The notes beneath the pieces were generated by a model that worked only from the letters and a program-made list of their open reading frames with translations, ran no database searches and was not told where the DNA came from. Positions 53,262 to 62,614 of a DNA stretch of 64,000 nucleotides are shown piece after piece. Position numbers and translations under genes: made by a program. The stretch is from positions 1 to 64,000 of the forward strand of contig CAWINI010000008.1 in the NCBI GenBank assembly GCA_963837395.1, read 5' to 3'. The stretch comes from CAVZQN01 sp963837395 (GTDB lineage Bacteria; Acidobacteriota; HRBIN11; JAKEFK01). How positions within the stretch are numbered: the first letter of the stretch is position 1; each line of letters begins with the position of its first letter.

Positions 53262-54254
53262 ATGCCTAGTGATGTCCTTTCAAACGTTTTGCGAACCGTT
53301 AGATTGACCGGTGCAGTATTTTTTTATGTAGAAGCAGCACCACCATGGGCCGCAGTTACATCTCCAAAATTTAGAGGCATAGCGCAAATCATGCCGGATG
53401 CCGGACATCTCATTTCTTATCATGTTGTAACGCATGGAAATTGCTACGGCATTGTTAAAGGAATGCCGCCTGTTCGATTGGAAGCTGGCGATGTGATCGT
53501 ATTTCCGCATGGCGATCCGCACGTCATGGCCAGCGATCCTTCGATTGATGCCGTGGAACTTCCCATCCCATTTCCACCCGGAGTGCAACGTCCATTTGTG
53601 TTGAAGGAAGGGCCTGCTGAGGATGATTCGAAAACTACGCTTGTTTGCGGGTTTCTTGGATGCGATGCTCGTCCATTCAATCCGTTGCTTTCAACATTAC
53701 CGCGCGTGATGCATTTGAAGGCGAGTACAACACCAAAAGCAGTTTGGTTGAATCACTTCATTCAGTACGCAGCATTGGAATCGAAAGAAAAAACTCCAGG
53801 CGGCGAAGCAGTTCTGGCACAGCTGAGTGAATTGTTATTTGTCGAAGTTGTGCGAATTTATTTGGAATCGTTGCCTGCGGAACAAACCGGCTGGCTGTCT
53901 GGATTACGTGATCGATATATTGGACAAGCTCTTAGCTTACTGCATGAACGTCCATCACATCCGTGGGGATTGGAAGAATTGGCACATGATGTTGGATTGT
54001 CGCGATCAGTGTTAGCTGAACGATTCATGCATCTTGTCGGACAACCGCCAATGCAATATTTATCCCAATGGCGGATGCAAATCGCATCCGGATTGCTCGC
54101 GCGCGGCTCCGGCAAAATTGCCCAGGTCGCCGCTGAAGCTGGCTATGACTCCGAAGCTGCCTTCAGCCGCGCCTTCAAGAAATTCGTCGGCGTCTCTCCC
54201 GCCGAATGGCGCAAACAAAAGGCAACTCAGAAACAGGAGTCGACATCGTCTTAG
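53262..54254 (+). CDS. AraC family regulator with cupin domain
   Basis: A 330-residue transcription factor. Residues about 10-200 form an AraC-binding cupin (cupin_6 type): DVIVFPHGDPHVMASDP and GHLISYHVVTHGNCYGI. The DNA-binding part (about 225-325) has two helix-turn-helix units: GLEELAHDVGLSRSVLAERF and IAQVAAEAGYDSEAAFSRAFKKFVGVSPAEWR. The ATG at 53262 is preferred to an in-frame TTG nine bases earlier. The effector is probably a small molecule bound by the cupin. Targets may include the adjacent exported protein or the FAD oxidoreductase. Confidence 0.93.
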   Translation: MPSDVLSNVLRTVRLTGAVFFYVEAAPPWAAVTSPKFRGIAQIMPDAGHLISYHVVTHGNCYGIVKGMPPVRLEAGDVIVFPHGDPHVMASDPSIDAVELPIPFPPGVQRPFVLKEGPAEDDSKTTLVCGFLGCDARPFNPLLSTLPRVMHLKASTTPKAVWLNHFIQYAALESKEKTPGGEAVLAQLSELLFVEVVRIYLESLPAEQTGWLSGLRDRYIGQALSLLHERPSHPWGLEELAHDVGLSRSVLAERFMHLVGQPPMQYLSQWRMQIASGLLARGSGKIAQVAAEAGYDSEAAFSRAFKKFVGVSPAEWRKQKATQKQESTSS

Positions 54255-54270
54255 TACTATAATTATAGTA
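54255..54270. terminator. AT-rich palindrome after the AraC gene
   Basis: TACTATAATTATAGTA (54255-54270) is a perfect 16-base palindrome directly after the stop codon, followed by T-rich sequence. It could end the transcript or be an operator. Confidence 0.35.
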
Positions 54271-54287
54271 TTACTGTTATTTTGTGA

Positions 54288-54316
54288 GATGCCAGATTCC
54301 AGATGCCGGATGCCAG
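54288..54316. repeat. GATGCCAG tandem repeat
   Basis: Imperfect units GATGCCAG, ATTCCA, GATGCCG, GATGCCAG. Related in style to the GATGCTAGATGC elements at 13493 and 13726, but without the second arm. Confidence 0.5.
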
Positions 54317-54426
54317 CAGTGCCTGTACTATAGAGTTTGTGGTATTTGCATACCGATATTAGGCGGGTTAAATAGAAGTTCGCCTTCTGCTTTGGATTCC
54401 GCTTATAATATTACCGAGGCAAAACC

Positions 54427-54624
54427 TTGAAGTACAAAGTTATATTGCAACATTCTGAAGAGGGATATAGTGTCTCATGCCCTGGATTACCTGGATGTTG
54501 GTCACAGGGTGAAACTGAAGAAGAAGCAATCGCAAATATGCAAACTGCTATTCAGGAATATCTTGCTGCAATAGACGAGTCACTCGACAAGGCGGAAGTT
54601 AGAGAAATAGAAGTTTCCGTCTGA
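54427..54624 (+). CDS. HicB-like antitoxin
   Basis: A 65-residue protein of the HicB/UPF0150 type. LKYKVILQHSEEGYSVSCPGL and GCWSQGETEEEAIANMQTAIQEYL are the family's beta-alpha core. The start is TTG with GAGG upstream. It lacks the extra C-terminal DNA-binding domain of longer HicB proteins. It precedes HicA, the reverse of the classical order but common. It neutralises the HicA ribonuclease. Confidence 0.88.
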   Translation: MKYKVILQHSEEGYSVSCPGLPGCWSQGETEEEAIANMQTAIQEYLAAIDESLDKAEVREIEVSV

Positions 54625-54625
54625 A

Positions 54626-54838
54626 ATGTCGAAACTCCCCGGTGTCAATCATATTCAAGCGGTCAAAGCACTTGAGAAGGCGGGGTTCCGTATCGTTCGT
54701 CAAGGCAAGCACATTGTAATGTCCGACGGCACTCGGTTTCTCACCATTCCCCGCAACAATCCGATCAATTCATACACGATGGCTGGTATTGTAAAAGATG
54801 CAGGATTGACAATTGAACAGTTTAAAAAGTTACTATAA
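54626..54838 (+). CDS. HicA-like toxin
   Basis: A 70-residue HicA mRNA interferase. The family pattern ALEKAGFRIVRQGKHIVMSDG includes catalytic His29, followed by RFLTIPRNNPINSYTMAGIVKDAGLT. One base separates it from the HicB stop, so the two are coupled. Together they form a type II toxin-antitoxin module. Confidence 0.88.
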   Translation: MSKLPGVNHIQAVKALEKAGFRIVRQGKHIVMSDGTRFLTIPRNNPINSYTMAGIVKDAGLTIEQFKKLL

Positions 54839-54884
54839 AAAGCAGTAGACGAATTTCGGCTCTCGGCAGCAGTCAGTCTGATTA

Positions 54885-55226
54885 ATGAAATTCAAAGATG
54901 CGCTTCCCGAATTGTATGATGAAGTGTTCGGTCTGCTCAGCGGGAAAGCAAGCGACCTTCTTCCGCAAATGCCACATTTGATTATCACAAGGAGGTGTGA
55001 TTGTGTTCAGTTTGATTGCTCAACATTTTCAGTTGAAGGTGGCGAATCACCGCTCTCTAATGAAGAATAAGCAGGACGTGGGCGTTATCTAACAGACTCT
55101 ATAGATCTAGATCCAGAAAATGGAAGAATCGTGGTTGACGTCGATCATCTCAAACGTATTAGGTCATTTGAAATTCTTAACCGTGATGACATACACGAAA
55201 AACTGGAAAGATTGTTTAGAAATTAA
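54885..55226 (+). pseudogene. Unknown gene interrupted by an in-frame stop
   Basis: The frame reads MKFKDALPELYDEVFGLLSG, RRCDCVQFDCSTFSVEGG and LSNEE, stops at TAA (55068-55070), and continues in the same frame with AGRGRYLTDSIDLDPENG, IVVDVDHLKRI and DDIHEKLERLF to 55226. No base needs to be added or removed, so one substitution split a 113-residue gene. The continuation is protein-like. No family recognised. It lies behind the HicB/HicA module. Confidence 0.55.
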
Positions 55227-55422
55227 AGCAGCATTCGCTTTTTGAAAACATATCATAACAAAGCGGTAAAATTGTCCGGTATCGATGTAACTCCTTCGCA
55301 AATTTTGCATACCTTTGAATTTTAGAACTGATGGTCCCTTTCAAGCAGCAAATCAGCCTGTTATCCCACCATTTGTTCAGCGAACACGGATCGAGATAAA
55401 CTTGAAGTAATCAGGAGATTTT

Positions 55423-55893
55423 ATGGCTCAGTTCAAACTTCAGGTGAACAAAAAAGAGCACAACGTTGATGTTGATCCTGAAATGCCTTTGTTATGGGTA
55501 CTTCGCGATGTATTGCAGTTGCGCGGTACAAAATTCGGTTGCGGTGCAGCTCTTTGTGGCGCATGTACGGTCCATATCAACGGAAAGCCTATACGCTCTT
55601 GTAGTACACCGGTTTCTTCAGTAGCTCAGCAACAAATCACGACGATCGAAGGAATGTCAGAAGATGGAACGCATCCTGTACAAATTGCATGGATGGAAGA
55701 AGATGTTCCGCAATGCGGTTACTGTCAGGCCGGACAAATGATGACCGCCGCTTCCCTGCTTGCGGAAAATAGCAATCCAAGTGATGAAGACATTTTGCAA
55801 GAAATGTCTGGAAACATTTGCCGCTGCGGTACCTATCTTCGGATCCGAAATGCAATTAAACGCGCAGCAGCAATGCATGGAAAGAAATCATGA
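55423..55893 (+). CDS. iorA: Isoquinoline 1-oxidoreductase-like small subunit, 2[2Fe-2S]
   Basis: A 156-residue iron-sulfur subunit of a xanthine-oxidase-family enzyme. The plant-type cluster uses Cys40, Cys45, Cys48 and Cys60 (KFGCGAALCGACTVHING), and the second uses Cys98, Cys101, Cys133 and Cys135 (VPQCGYCQAGQ and GNICRCGTY). It carries electrons from the molybdenum site to an acceptor. AGGAG precedes the ATG. The stop overlaps the large-subunit start by four bases (ATGA). The symbol is by family resemblance; the true substrate is unknown. Confidence 0.92.
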   Translation: MAQFKLQVNKKEHNVDVDPEMPLLWVLRDVLQLRGTKFGCGAALCGACTVHINGKPIRSCSTPVSSVAQQQITTIEGMSEDGTHPVQIAWMEEDVPQCGYCQAGQMMTAASLLAENSNPSDEDILQEMSGNICRCGTYLRIRNAIKRAAAMHGKKS

Positions 55894-58128
55894 GTCAGCT
55901 TCACTTAAGTAGACGTGCTTTTCTTATTTTAGGTGGTACTGCTGCAGGTGGTCTTGCTGTTGCACTATATATGAAGAAAAATCCATTCGGATCTGAAAGT
56001 AGCGAAGCATTATCGCCAAATGCATTCATCAAATTAGAACCGGATAACACAATCACGCTTTGGTCAAAAAATCCTGATATGGGCCAGGGTGTTAAAACTG
56101 CAATGCCGATGATTATTGCAGATGAAATGGGAGCTGACTGGTCGAAAGTAAAAGTGGAACAAGCGGATCTGAATACGAAAGCATATGGCGATCAAGGTTC
56201 TGGTGGAAGCGACAGCATTACATCCGATTGGGAAAACATGAGAAGTGCCGGAGCTCTTGCGCGAGAGTTGCTGATCACTGCTGCTGCACAACAATGGAAT
56301 GTCGATCGATCTGCATGCGAAGCAAAAAATAGCACCGTGACTCACACTGTATCCGGAAAAGTATTAACATATGGCGAGCTCGCTTCCGCAGCATCACAGT
56401 TGCCGATACCAAAAGAGCCACCAGCATTAAAAGATCCAGCGAAATTTTCATTGATCGGTAAACGCGTGAACAATGTTGAGAATCACAAAATTGTAACCGG
56501 CACACCTGTCTTTGGATTAGATGCGCGTGTTCCCGGAATGCTCGTTGCCACGATTACAAAATCTCCTGGTTTTGCAGGAAAGCCGTTAAGCATTGATGAT
56601 AGTGAAACGAAAAAGGTTCCAGGTGTGCGGCAGGTAGTCAAAATTGATGGATTGGAAAATCCGACACATCTGCAACCTGGTGTCGCAGTTGTTGCTGATC
56701 ACACATGGGCGGCAATGAAAGGTAAAGAAGCATTGAAAGTGACCTGGGACGACAGCAGTATTTCAGAAGAAAGCAGTTCATCACTGCGAAGCAACTTCGA
56801 ATCATTATCTGGCAAACCCGGAAAAGTTTTGCATGAAACAGGGAATGTCAAGAACGTTTTTTCAAAGGCTGCAAAAGTTCTGGAAAGCGTTTATGAAATT
56901 CCATTTCTCGCGCATGCAACGATGGAGCCGATGAACTGCATTGCGCATGTTCATGATGGACAATGCGAAATCTGGCCCGTTGCAAATGCCGATGTCAGCT
57001 CAAAGAGTTGCCGCAAAAGCGACCGGCCTGCCTGAAGCATCAATCAAAATTCATGTCACAAGACTCGGTGGTGGATTTGGACGCCGTCTGCTTTCCGATT
57101 ATGTTGCAGAAGCCGCATATGTATCGCAAAAAGTTGGCGCGCCGGTTCAAATCGTATGGACCAGGCCTGAAGATTTACAACATGATTTCTATCGCCCCGC
57201 AGGTTACCATCGTGTTCGCGCAGCAATCGATGCAAATCGAGAATTAATCGGATGGAACCATCACCTTGTGAATGTTTCGCGAAATGCATACAGAAAAGAT
57301 CCACGTCCGCCTGAAACAACTGAAATTTATGGAATGCTCATCGGCAGTTCTAACGATATCGTAAAAGATCTGGATGCCGGATTCATTCCAACAAGCATTC
57401 CGAATTTCAGTTTGGAATACAGCAACGTTCCAACCGGAATTCCAACAGGCGCATGGCGCGCTCCAGCACACAATGCGAATGCATTTGTAATTCAGAGTAT
57501 GATCGATGAAATTGCACATGAAACCGGAAAAGATTTTGTGGAATTACAAACGGAAATTCTTGGACGTCAATCCGATTTACCTTCATATAAAGGTGAAGAT
57601 CCGAATCCTTATAATCCTGATCGGATTCGCGGTGTTCTGGAACTGGTTGCAGATAAATCAGGATGGGGAAAAACTTTACCGGAAGGTCATGGTCGTGGAA
57701 TCGCAGCACATTCTTGTTTCGGCTCTTACGCTGCTGAAGCTGCGGACATCAGCGTTGAATCAGATGGCAAGATTAAGATCCATCGAATTTGGATTGCACT
57801 TGATTGCGGAATTCCAGTAAACATTTCCGGATTGGAAGCGCAAGCACAGGGTGGAATCATCGATGGACTCAGTTCATCAATGTGGGGCGAAGTCACAATT
57901 GATAAAGGGCGTGCGCAGCAATCGAATTTTGATAGTTATCGATTGATGCGAAACAACGAAGCACCACCGGTAATCGAAGTTCATATTGTGCCAAGCAAAG
58001 AACGTCCGAAAGGCTTTGGTGAAATTGCCCTCCCGCCTGTTGCTCCTACCATTGGAAATGCAATCTTTGCCGCAACCGGCAAACGCATCCGCAAACTGCC
58101 TTTCGCAGTTTCCGGGTATAGCCTATAA
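55890..58128 (+). pseudogene. iorB: Isoquinoline 1-oxidoreductase-like large subunit, frameshifted
   Basis: The molybdenum cofactor-binding subunit. A twin-arginine signal (LSRRAFLILGG, residues 6-16) sends it folded to the periplasm, with the small subunit as passenger. The first frame (55890-57035) covers the N-terminal Mo-binding part up to GQCEIW. The second (from about 56973 to 58128) continues GPLQMPMSAQRVAAKATGLP and LGGGFGRRLLSDY, with the active-site Glu in GFGEIALPPVAPTIGNAI. A two-base loss or one-base gain at 56973-56978 explains the break. The whole would be near 745 residues. It probably oxidises N-heterocycles or aldehydes. Confidence 0.88.
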
Positions 58129-58198
58129 ACATTTGTGCGGAAGAAAAACAATTACGACGGCAACTAATCAAATCGTAGATCAAGGAGGAGTCCATTCC

Positions 58199-58912
58199 AT
58201 GAGAACAGTAATGTTGGCAGTGATCTTGATTGTCTGTCAGTCTTTTGTCGTTAGTGCTGCATCCGACCAGAAAATGCAAACTCCGAAATGGAGTTTTAAT
58301 GGAACTGTGATTGAGGCTTGCAGTTGTCCAATGTTTTGTCAGTGTTTCTTTGCTGGCGAACCCGCCGCTCATCATCATGACGGACACGAAGAACATTTTT
58401 GTCTTGGAAATCTCGCGTATAAAGTGAACAAGGGAAATTACGGCGACACCTCTCTTGCTGGCGCGAAATTTTTTATGTCGGGAAACCTCGGGCCAGATTT
58501 CGGCAAGGGTCAGGGAGATTGGAATGTTGTAACCTTTGATAAGTCTGTGACGCCCCAACAGCGTGAAGGAATTATGGCAATTCTTCAGAAAATCTACCCC
58601 TTGAAATGGAATTCTTTAACCACTGCAGAAGGCGTTGTTGATCAATGGCAAGTCACAAAAGATGGCGCAGTTGCCATACTGGATGACGGTAAATCTGCGG
58701 AAGTTCGGTTGACCCGTTTCCCTGGAATGACAGATGAACCAATTATGATCAAAAACCTGCGTTATGTTGGCGCCCCAAGAAATGATGGTCTGATGTTGAT
58801 GCCCAATACTGTGGAAGCATATCGTGTCGGTCCAAAAGCATTCGAATTCAAAAACACGAACGGCTTCGTAGTAACCATTGCTGCTAATTCAGACGATTAC
58901 AAAGGCATGTAA
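58199..58912 (+). CDS. Exported DUF1326-like Cys/His-rich protein
   Basis: A 237-residue protein with a signal peptide (MRTVMLAVILIVCQSFVVSA). The DUF1326 motif EACSCPMFCQCFF has Cys41, Cys43, Cys47 and Cys49, and a His-rich loop AHHHDGHEEHFC follows (His58-60, His63, His66, Cys68), so a metal site is likely. The rest is a beta-rich domain. AAGGAGGAG precedes the ATG at 58199; upstream in-frame starts belong to the previous gene's region. It lies 70 bases after the molybdenum enzyme, and both are exported, so it may aid its function. Function unproven. Confidence 0.82.
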   Translation: MRTVMLAVILIVCQSFVVSAASDQKMQTPKWSFNGTVIEACSCPMFCQCFFAGEPAAHHHDGHEEHFCLGNLAYKVNKGNYGDTSLAGAKFFMSGNLGPDFGKGQGDWNVVTFDKSVTPQQREGIMAILQKIYPLKWNSLTTAEGVVDQWQVTKDGAVAILDDGKSAEVRLTRFPGMTDEPIMIKNLRYVGAPRNDGLMLMPNTVEAYRVGPKAFEFKNTNGFVVTIAANSDDYKGM

Positions 58913-58934
58913 ATTCATCGTGGCGTAACTGCAA

Positions 58935-59237
58935 TTGACTGACCGGTGGCCGCTATCTAAGCTATTGTTTGATCTTGTTCTGACAGCAATCGATGAGAAA
59001 GGCCATTTCGTAACGGACTTGAAGCCGAAGAAATACCGGTGGTTTTGGGTTTTTCCAGGAAATTTGAAGGAGATCCAAAACGCCCAGAATCTGATCGGGT
59101 CATTTGTGCGTAGCCAATATTCTCTTGTTTATGAATCAACGAACCGCGCTCACGATGGTTCATGGCGCAAAATTGCTATCAGTTGTAAACGTAAAGGAAT
59201 CACACTTCACTATCGCAATGGCTATTCCGCACGATAG
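58935..59237 (+). pseudogene. Remnant of a VWFA-related protein with the VWA core deleted
   Basis: About 100 residues. The N-terminal part FDLVLTAIDEKGHFVTDLKP matches VDLVATDSKGNLITDLTQ of the protein at 24493, and the C-terminal IGSFVRSQYSLVYE...GSWRKIAISCKRKGITLHYR matches its FVRSQYTLTYK...GWRKIKVECKRKDVHLRCR. The VWA domain with the MIDAS motif between them is missing, and no signal peptide remains. The two ends joined in frame indicate an internal deletion. Confidence 0.75.
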
Positions 59238-59353
59238 AATTGCAGTAACAAGAATCAAAGATGTTATAGATAGCAATCATTGGAGGATTCCATTTATCTT
59301 TACACTGTCAAGATCCTTCGCATTTCTAATTCTTATCACCGGGCATTCCTTTT

Positions 59354-59782
59354 ATGAGTGAAACAACAATCAGAGTAATCGCTCATGCCAGTTTGGTTGC
59401 TCTAATTGCCTCAAGCTTCGCTGCGATAATGCTCACGCTTTTTGGAATATGGTCATTTCAACGGCTCAGGACACGATATTCGAACCGCATTATCCATTTT
59501 GCATTTCAGTTCTTTGGCTTAATAGCCATTTTCATATTAACCGTATTTACATCCCTTTATGCGTTTGATCGAATCTATGTAGCGTATTTTATGAAACTTA
59601 TGGAGTTATCCACTGATAGCAGCGCATTTATCTCAACGAAATATGGTTTTGTCCCACTTTTTGATGCCGGTTCACGTTCCGAAATCAATTTCATAAATGC
59701 TGGAATCATTTTTCTTATTTGTGCTTTTTCCTTTTTGAAAAATTGGCGTTCTAAAAGAATTCAAAGAAATCTAGGCCAATAA
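59354..59782 (+). CDS. Hypothetical membrane protein
   Basis: A 142-residue protein with three hydrophobic segments (about 10-32, 48-70 and 112-128) and a Lys/Arg-rich C-terminus (KNWRSKRIQRNLG). A polar loop with STDSSAFISTKYGFVPLFDAGS lies between the second and third. No ribosome site is clear and no family recognised. It is convergent with hypE. Confidence 0.5.
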   Translation: MSETTIRVIAHASLVALIASSFAAIMLTLFGIWSFQRLRTRYSNRIIHFAFQFFGLIAIFILTVFTSLYAFDRIYVAYFMKLMELSTDSSAFISTKYGFVPLFDAGSRSEINFINAGIIFLICAFSFLKNWRSKRIQRNLGQ

Positions 59783-59800
59783 CACAACTGTGGGCTTCAG

Positions 59801-60868
59801 CTAGCAAATACGCGGGAGTTGTTCGCCGGAGAGCATATCGACAATGCGGCTGCCGCCGATGCGGGTGCGCAGAACAACGGCACCAGGATGATCGCTTACC
59901 ACTTCGCCGATGATTGCGGAATCTTTGCCCAGCGGATGGTTCTTCATTGCCGTCAGAACTTTTTCGGCATCGGCAGGCGGAACAAACGCCAGCAGTTTGC
60001 CTTCATTGGCTACATATAACGGATCAAGCCCCAGAATTTCGCAGGCACCTTTTGTAGCTTCAGCCAGCGGAATTTGATTTTCTTTCAACGAAATTCCAGC
60101 TTTGGTTTGCTTTGCAATTTCATTCAATGAACTTGCTAATCCGCCGCGCGTTGGATCTCGAAGCACATGAATGTCATGGCTTGCATCAAGCATCGTTCGA
60201 ACGAGGTCATTCAACGGAGCGGTATCACTTATAATCGGTGATTCAAATTCTAATCCTTCACGCAGCGCAAGGATTGCGATTCCATGTGCGGCAATTGCAC
60301 CATTAATCAGGATTTGATCTCCAACCTGTGCACGGTTCGGGTGGATATTCACTCCAGAATCAATCACACCAACTCCTGAGGTGTTGATGAAAATCTTGTC
60401 CCCTTTACCGCGATCAACCACTTTGGTATCGCCCGTTACCAATGCGACGCCTGCATCTTGTGCTGCTTGTTTCATCGAAAGCACGATCCGCCAAAAATCC
60501 TCAATCGAAAAACCTTCTTCCAGAATAAAGGCAACGGAAAGATACAGCGGTTTTGCTCCGCACATGGATAAATCGTTAACCGTGCCGTTCACTGCCAGAT
60601 CACCAATGTTGCCGCCCGGAAAAAATATTGGGTTCACAACATAAGAATCTGTGCTGAACGCAAGCTTGCATCCATTCAATGAAAATATTGCACCATCATG
60701 CAAAGGCTCCAGCAATTCATTGCGGAATTGCGGCAACAACATCTTTTCAATCAACTGATGTGTAAGTCGACCGCCGCTTCCGTGACCAAGAACGATCTCT
60801 TTATAATCGTTGATTGGAATCGGACAGGAATTCAGGAGTGCATTTAAGATATCATCGCGGTCGGACAT
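59801..60868 (-). CDS. hypE: Hydrogenase maturation protein HypE
   Basis: A 355-residue enzyme that dehydrates the thiocarboxamide made with HypF to thiocyanate, the source of the cyanide ligands of [NiFe] hydrogenase. The C-terminus ends PRIC; Cys355 is the modified residue. ATP-binding features GHGSGGRLTHQLIEKMLLP, STDSYVVNPIFFPGGNIGDLAVNGTVNDL and LRDPTRGGLASSLNEIA are present. Length normal. Last gene of the operon, three bases after the SIS isomerase gene. Confidence 0.97.
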   Translation of the reverse strand: MSDRDDILNALLNSCPIPINDYKEIVLGHGSGGRLTHQLIEKMLLPQFRNELLEPLHDGAIFSLNGCKLAFSTDSYVVNPIFFPGGNIGDLAVNGTVNDLSMCGAKPLYLSVAFILEEGFSIEDFWRIVLSMKQAAQDAGVALVTGDTKVVDRGKGDKIFINTSGVGVIDSGVNIHPNRAQVGDQILINGAIAAHGIAILALREGLEFESPIISDTAPLNDLVRTMLDASHDIHVLRDPTRGGLASSLNEIAKQTKAGISLKENQIPLAEATKGACEILGLDPLYVANEGKLLAFVPPADAEKVLTAMKNHPLGKDSAIIGEVVSDHPGAVVLRTRIGGSRIVDMLSGEQLPRIC

Positions 60869-60871
60869 GAG

Positions 60872-61477
60872 TTAAATAACGTCTTCTTCGCCTAAATGAA
60901 CATGAATCAAATCCCACAAAATATGCAGCAGCGTTTCCTGTACTTCTTGAATTCGATGGATGCTAAATGAAGGAACAGTAAAACAATAATCGGAGACTTC
61001 CGGCATGCGTCCGCCATCTTTGCCTGAAAATGCAATTGTAAGCATTTCTTTTTCGCGCGCAGCTTGCAACGCATAAATCAAATTTGGCGATTTGCCGCTG
61101 GTGCTGATTGCAAGCACCATGTCACCGGGTTGTCCCATGAGCTTGATTTGATTCACAAAGATGCGTGAAAAATCGAGATCATTGCTGATGGCGGTCATGG
61201 TTGCAACATCAGTCATCAATGCGATTGCCGGAAGCGGCTTGCGTTTTTCGATAATGGGATGAACAAATTCAACAGCAACATGAAGTGCATCACAGGCACT
61301 GCCGCCATTCCCCATTACGTAAAGTTTTTTGCCTTGAGAAAAGCGCTGGGCCATTTCGGCCGTCAGTGAATCGATTTCTTCGGCATAGAGATCGAAGAAT
61401 TTTTCCTTCATCGCCATACTTTCACGGCACTTGCGCATGATCTTATCGCGTGCCGTGTCAGTGGTGGTTCGATTCAC
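60872..61477 (-). CDS. SIS domain isomerase (GmhA-like) in the hyp operon
   Basis: A 201-residue protein of the phosphoheptose isomerase/SIS family: GNGGSACDALHVAVEF, ISNDLDFSRIF, STSGKSPNLIYAL and the C-terminal IQEVQETLLHILWDLIH. GmhA converts sedoheptulose 7-phosphate, but here it sits between hypD and hypE. SIS genes in hyp clusters are known from bacteria with high-affinity group 1h hydrogenases; their function there is not clear. Tight spacing means one transcript. Confidence 0.92.
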   Translation of the reverse strand: MNRTTTDTARDKIMRKCRESMAMKEKFFDLYAEEIDSLTAEMAQRFSQGKKLYVMGNGGSACDALHVAVEFVHPIIEKRKPLPAIALMTDVATMTAISNDLDFSRIFVNQIKLMGQPGDMVLAISTSGKSPNLIYALQAAREKEMLTIAFSGKDGGRMPEVSDYCFTVPSFSIHRIQEVQETLLHILWDLIHVHLGEEDVI

Positions 61478-61489
61478 GAATGTACCTCT

Positions 61490-62614
61490 TTATTGTTTTA
61501 CCGCAGAGATCGCAGTGCTCGGCGGTAAGAAATGGCGTCCATATGTATAATACGCTGCACAAGCGCCTTCTGCAGAAACCATCGTAGCTCCCAGAGGATG
61601 ATCCGGATTGCATTCCTTACCAAATGCCGGACAATCATGCGGCTTCTTCACACCCTTTAATACCAGACCGCTGATGCAGAGCGAAGATTCCTGGGTATCA
61701 ATTTCTTCAACTTCAAATAAACGTTCTGCATCATGATCGCGAAAGTCATATTGCAGCTTGTATCCACTTTTGGGAATTGTCCCCACACCGCGCCATTTAC
61801 GATCGCCTACTTCAAAAACCTTGTTTACAAGATCCTGTGCCGGGCGATTCCCTTCACGCGAAATCAATCGCGAATATTGATTTTGAACTTCCGCCTTTCC
61901 TGCTTCCAATTGTTGAACAACCATCAATGTGCCCTGTAACAAATCTACGGGTTCAAAACCTGTGATCACAATGGGCACCTTGTAACGCGCTGCGATCGGT
62001 TCATATTCTTTGTAACCCATCACTGCACAAACATGACCTGGGCCAAGAAATCCCTGAACCCGATTCATTGGAGATTGCAGAATTGATGTCATTGCAGGCG
62101 GCACCAGCACATGTGAAACCAGTATTGAATAATTTTTGATGCCGGCATTTTTTGCATGCCACACTGACATCGCATTTGCAGGTGCTGTTGTTTCAAATCC
62201 GATCGCAAAGAATACAACTTTTTTATCCGGATTCGCTTTTGCAATCTTCAAACAATCCATCGGTGAGTAAACGATCCGGATATCTGCACCGCGCGATTTA
62301 CAGATTAACAAATCCACTTTTGATCCAGGAACGCGGAGCATATCGCCAAATGAACAAAAAATTACGTCAGGTCTTTGGGCAATGGCCAGTGCTTTATCAA
62401 TCATTTCCAACGAAGTTACACACACAGGACATCCAGGGCCATGTACCAATTCAATTTCCGGAGGTAATAGAAAGTCCAATCCATATTTAACGATCGTGTG
62501 TGTTTGCCCACCGCACACTTCCATAATTACCCACGGACGTGTAACAATCCGTCGAATTTCGTCTGTTATGTTTTTTGTGACCCCTTCACTTCGATATTCA
62601 TCCAGGTACTTCAT
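61490..62614 (-). CDS. hypD: Hydrogenase maturation protein HypD
   Basis: A 374-residue [4Fe-4S] protein that, with HypC, assembles the Fe(CN)2CO unit. VCGGQTHTIVKYG, HGPGCPVCVTS, and GFETTAPANAM are signature segments; the C-terminal Cys group in HDCPAFGKECNPDHPLGATM and SAEGACAAYYTYG binds the cluster. It overlaps hypC by four bases. Normal length. Confidence 0.97.
   Translation of the reverse strand: MKYLDEYRSEGVTKNITDEIRRIVTRPWVIMEVCGGQTHTIVKYGLDFLLPPEIELVHGPGCPVCVTSLEMIDKALAIAQRPDVIFCSFGDMLRVPGSKVDLLICKSRGADIRIVYSPMDCLKIAKANPDKKVVFFAIGFETTAPANAMSVWHAKNAGIKNYSILVSHVLVPPAMTSILQSPMNRVQGFLGPGHVCAVMGYKEYEPIAARYKVPIVITGFEPVDLLQGTLMVVQQLEAGKAEVQNQYSRLISREGNRPAQDLVNKVFEVGDRKWRGVGTIPKSGYKLQYDFRDHDAERLFEVEEIDTQESSLCISGLVLKGVKKPHDCPAFGKECNPDHPLGATMVSAEGACAAYYTYGRHFLPPSTAISAVKQ

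Noticed and set aside
59104..59361. Open frame with a hydrophobic end between the VWFA remnant and the membrane protein
   Set aside because: It overlaps the remnant in another frame, has no ribosome site and resembles no protein.
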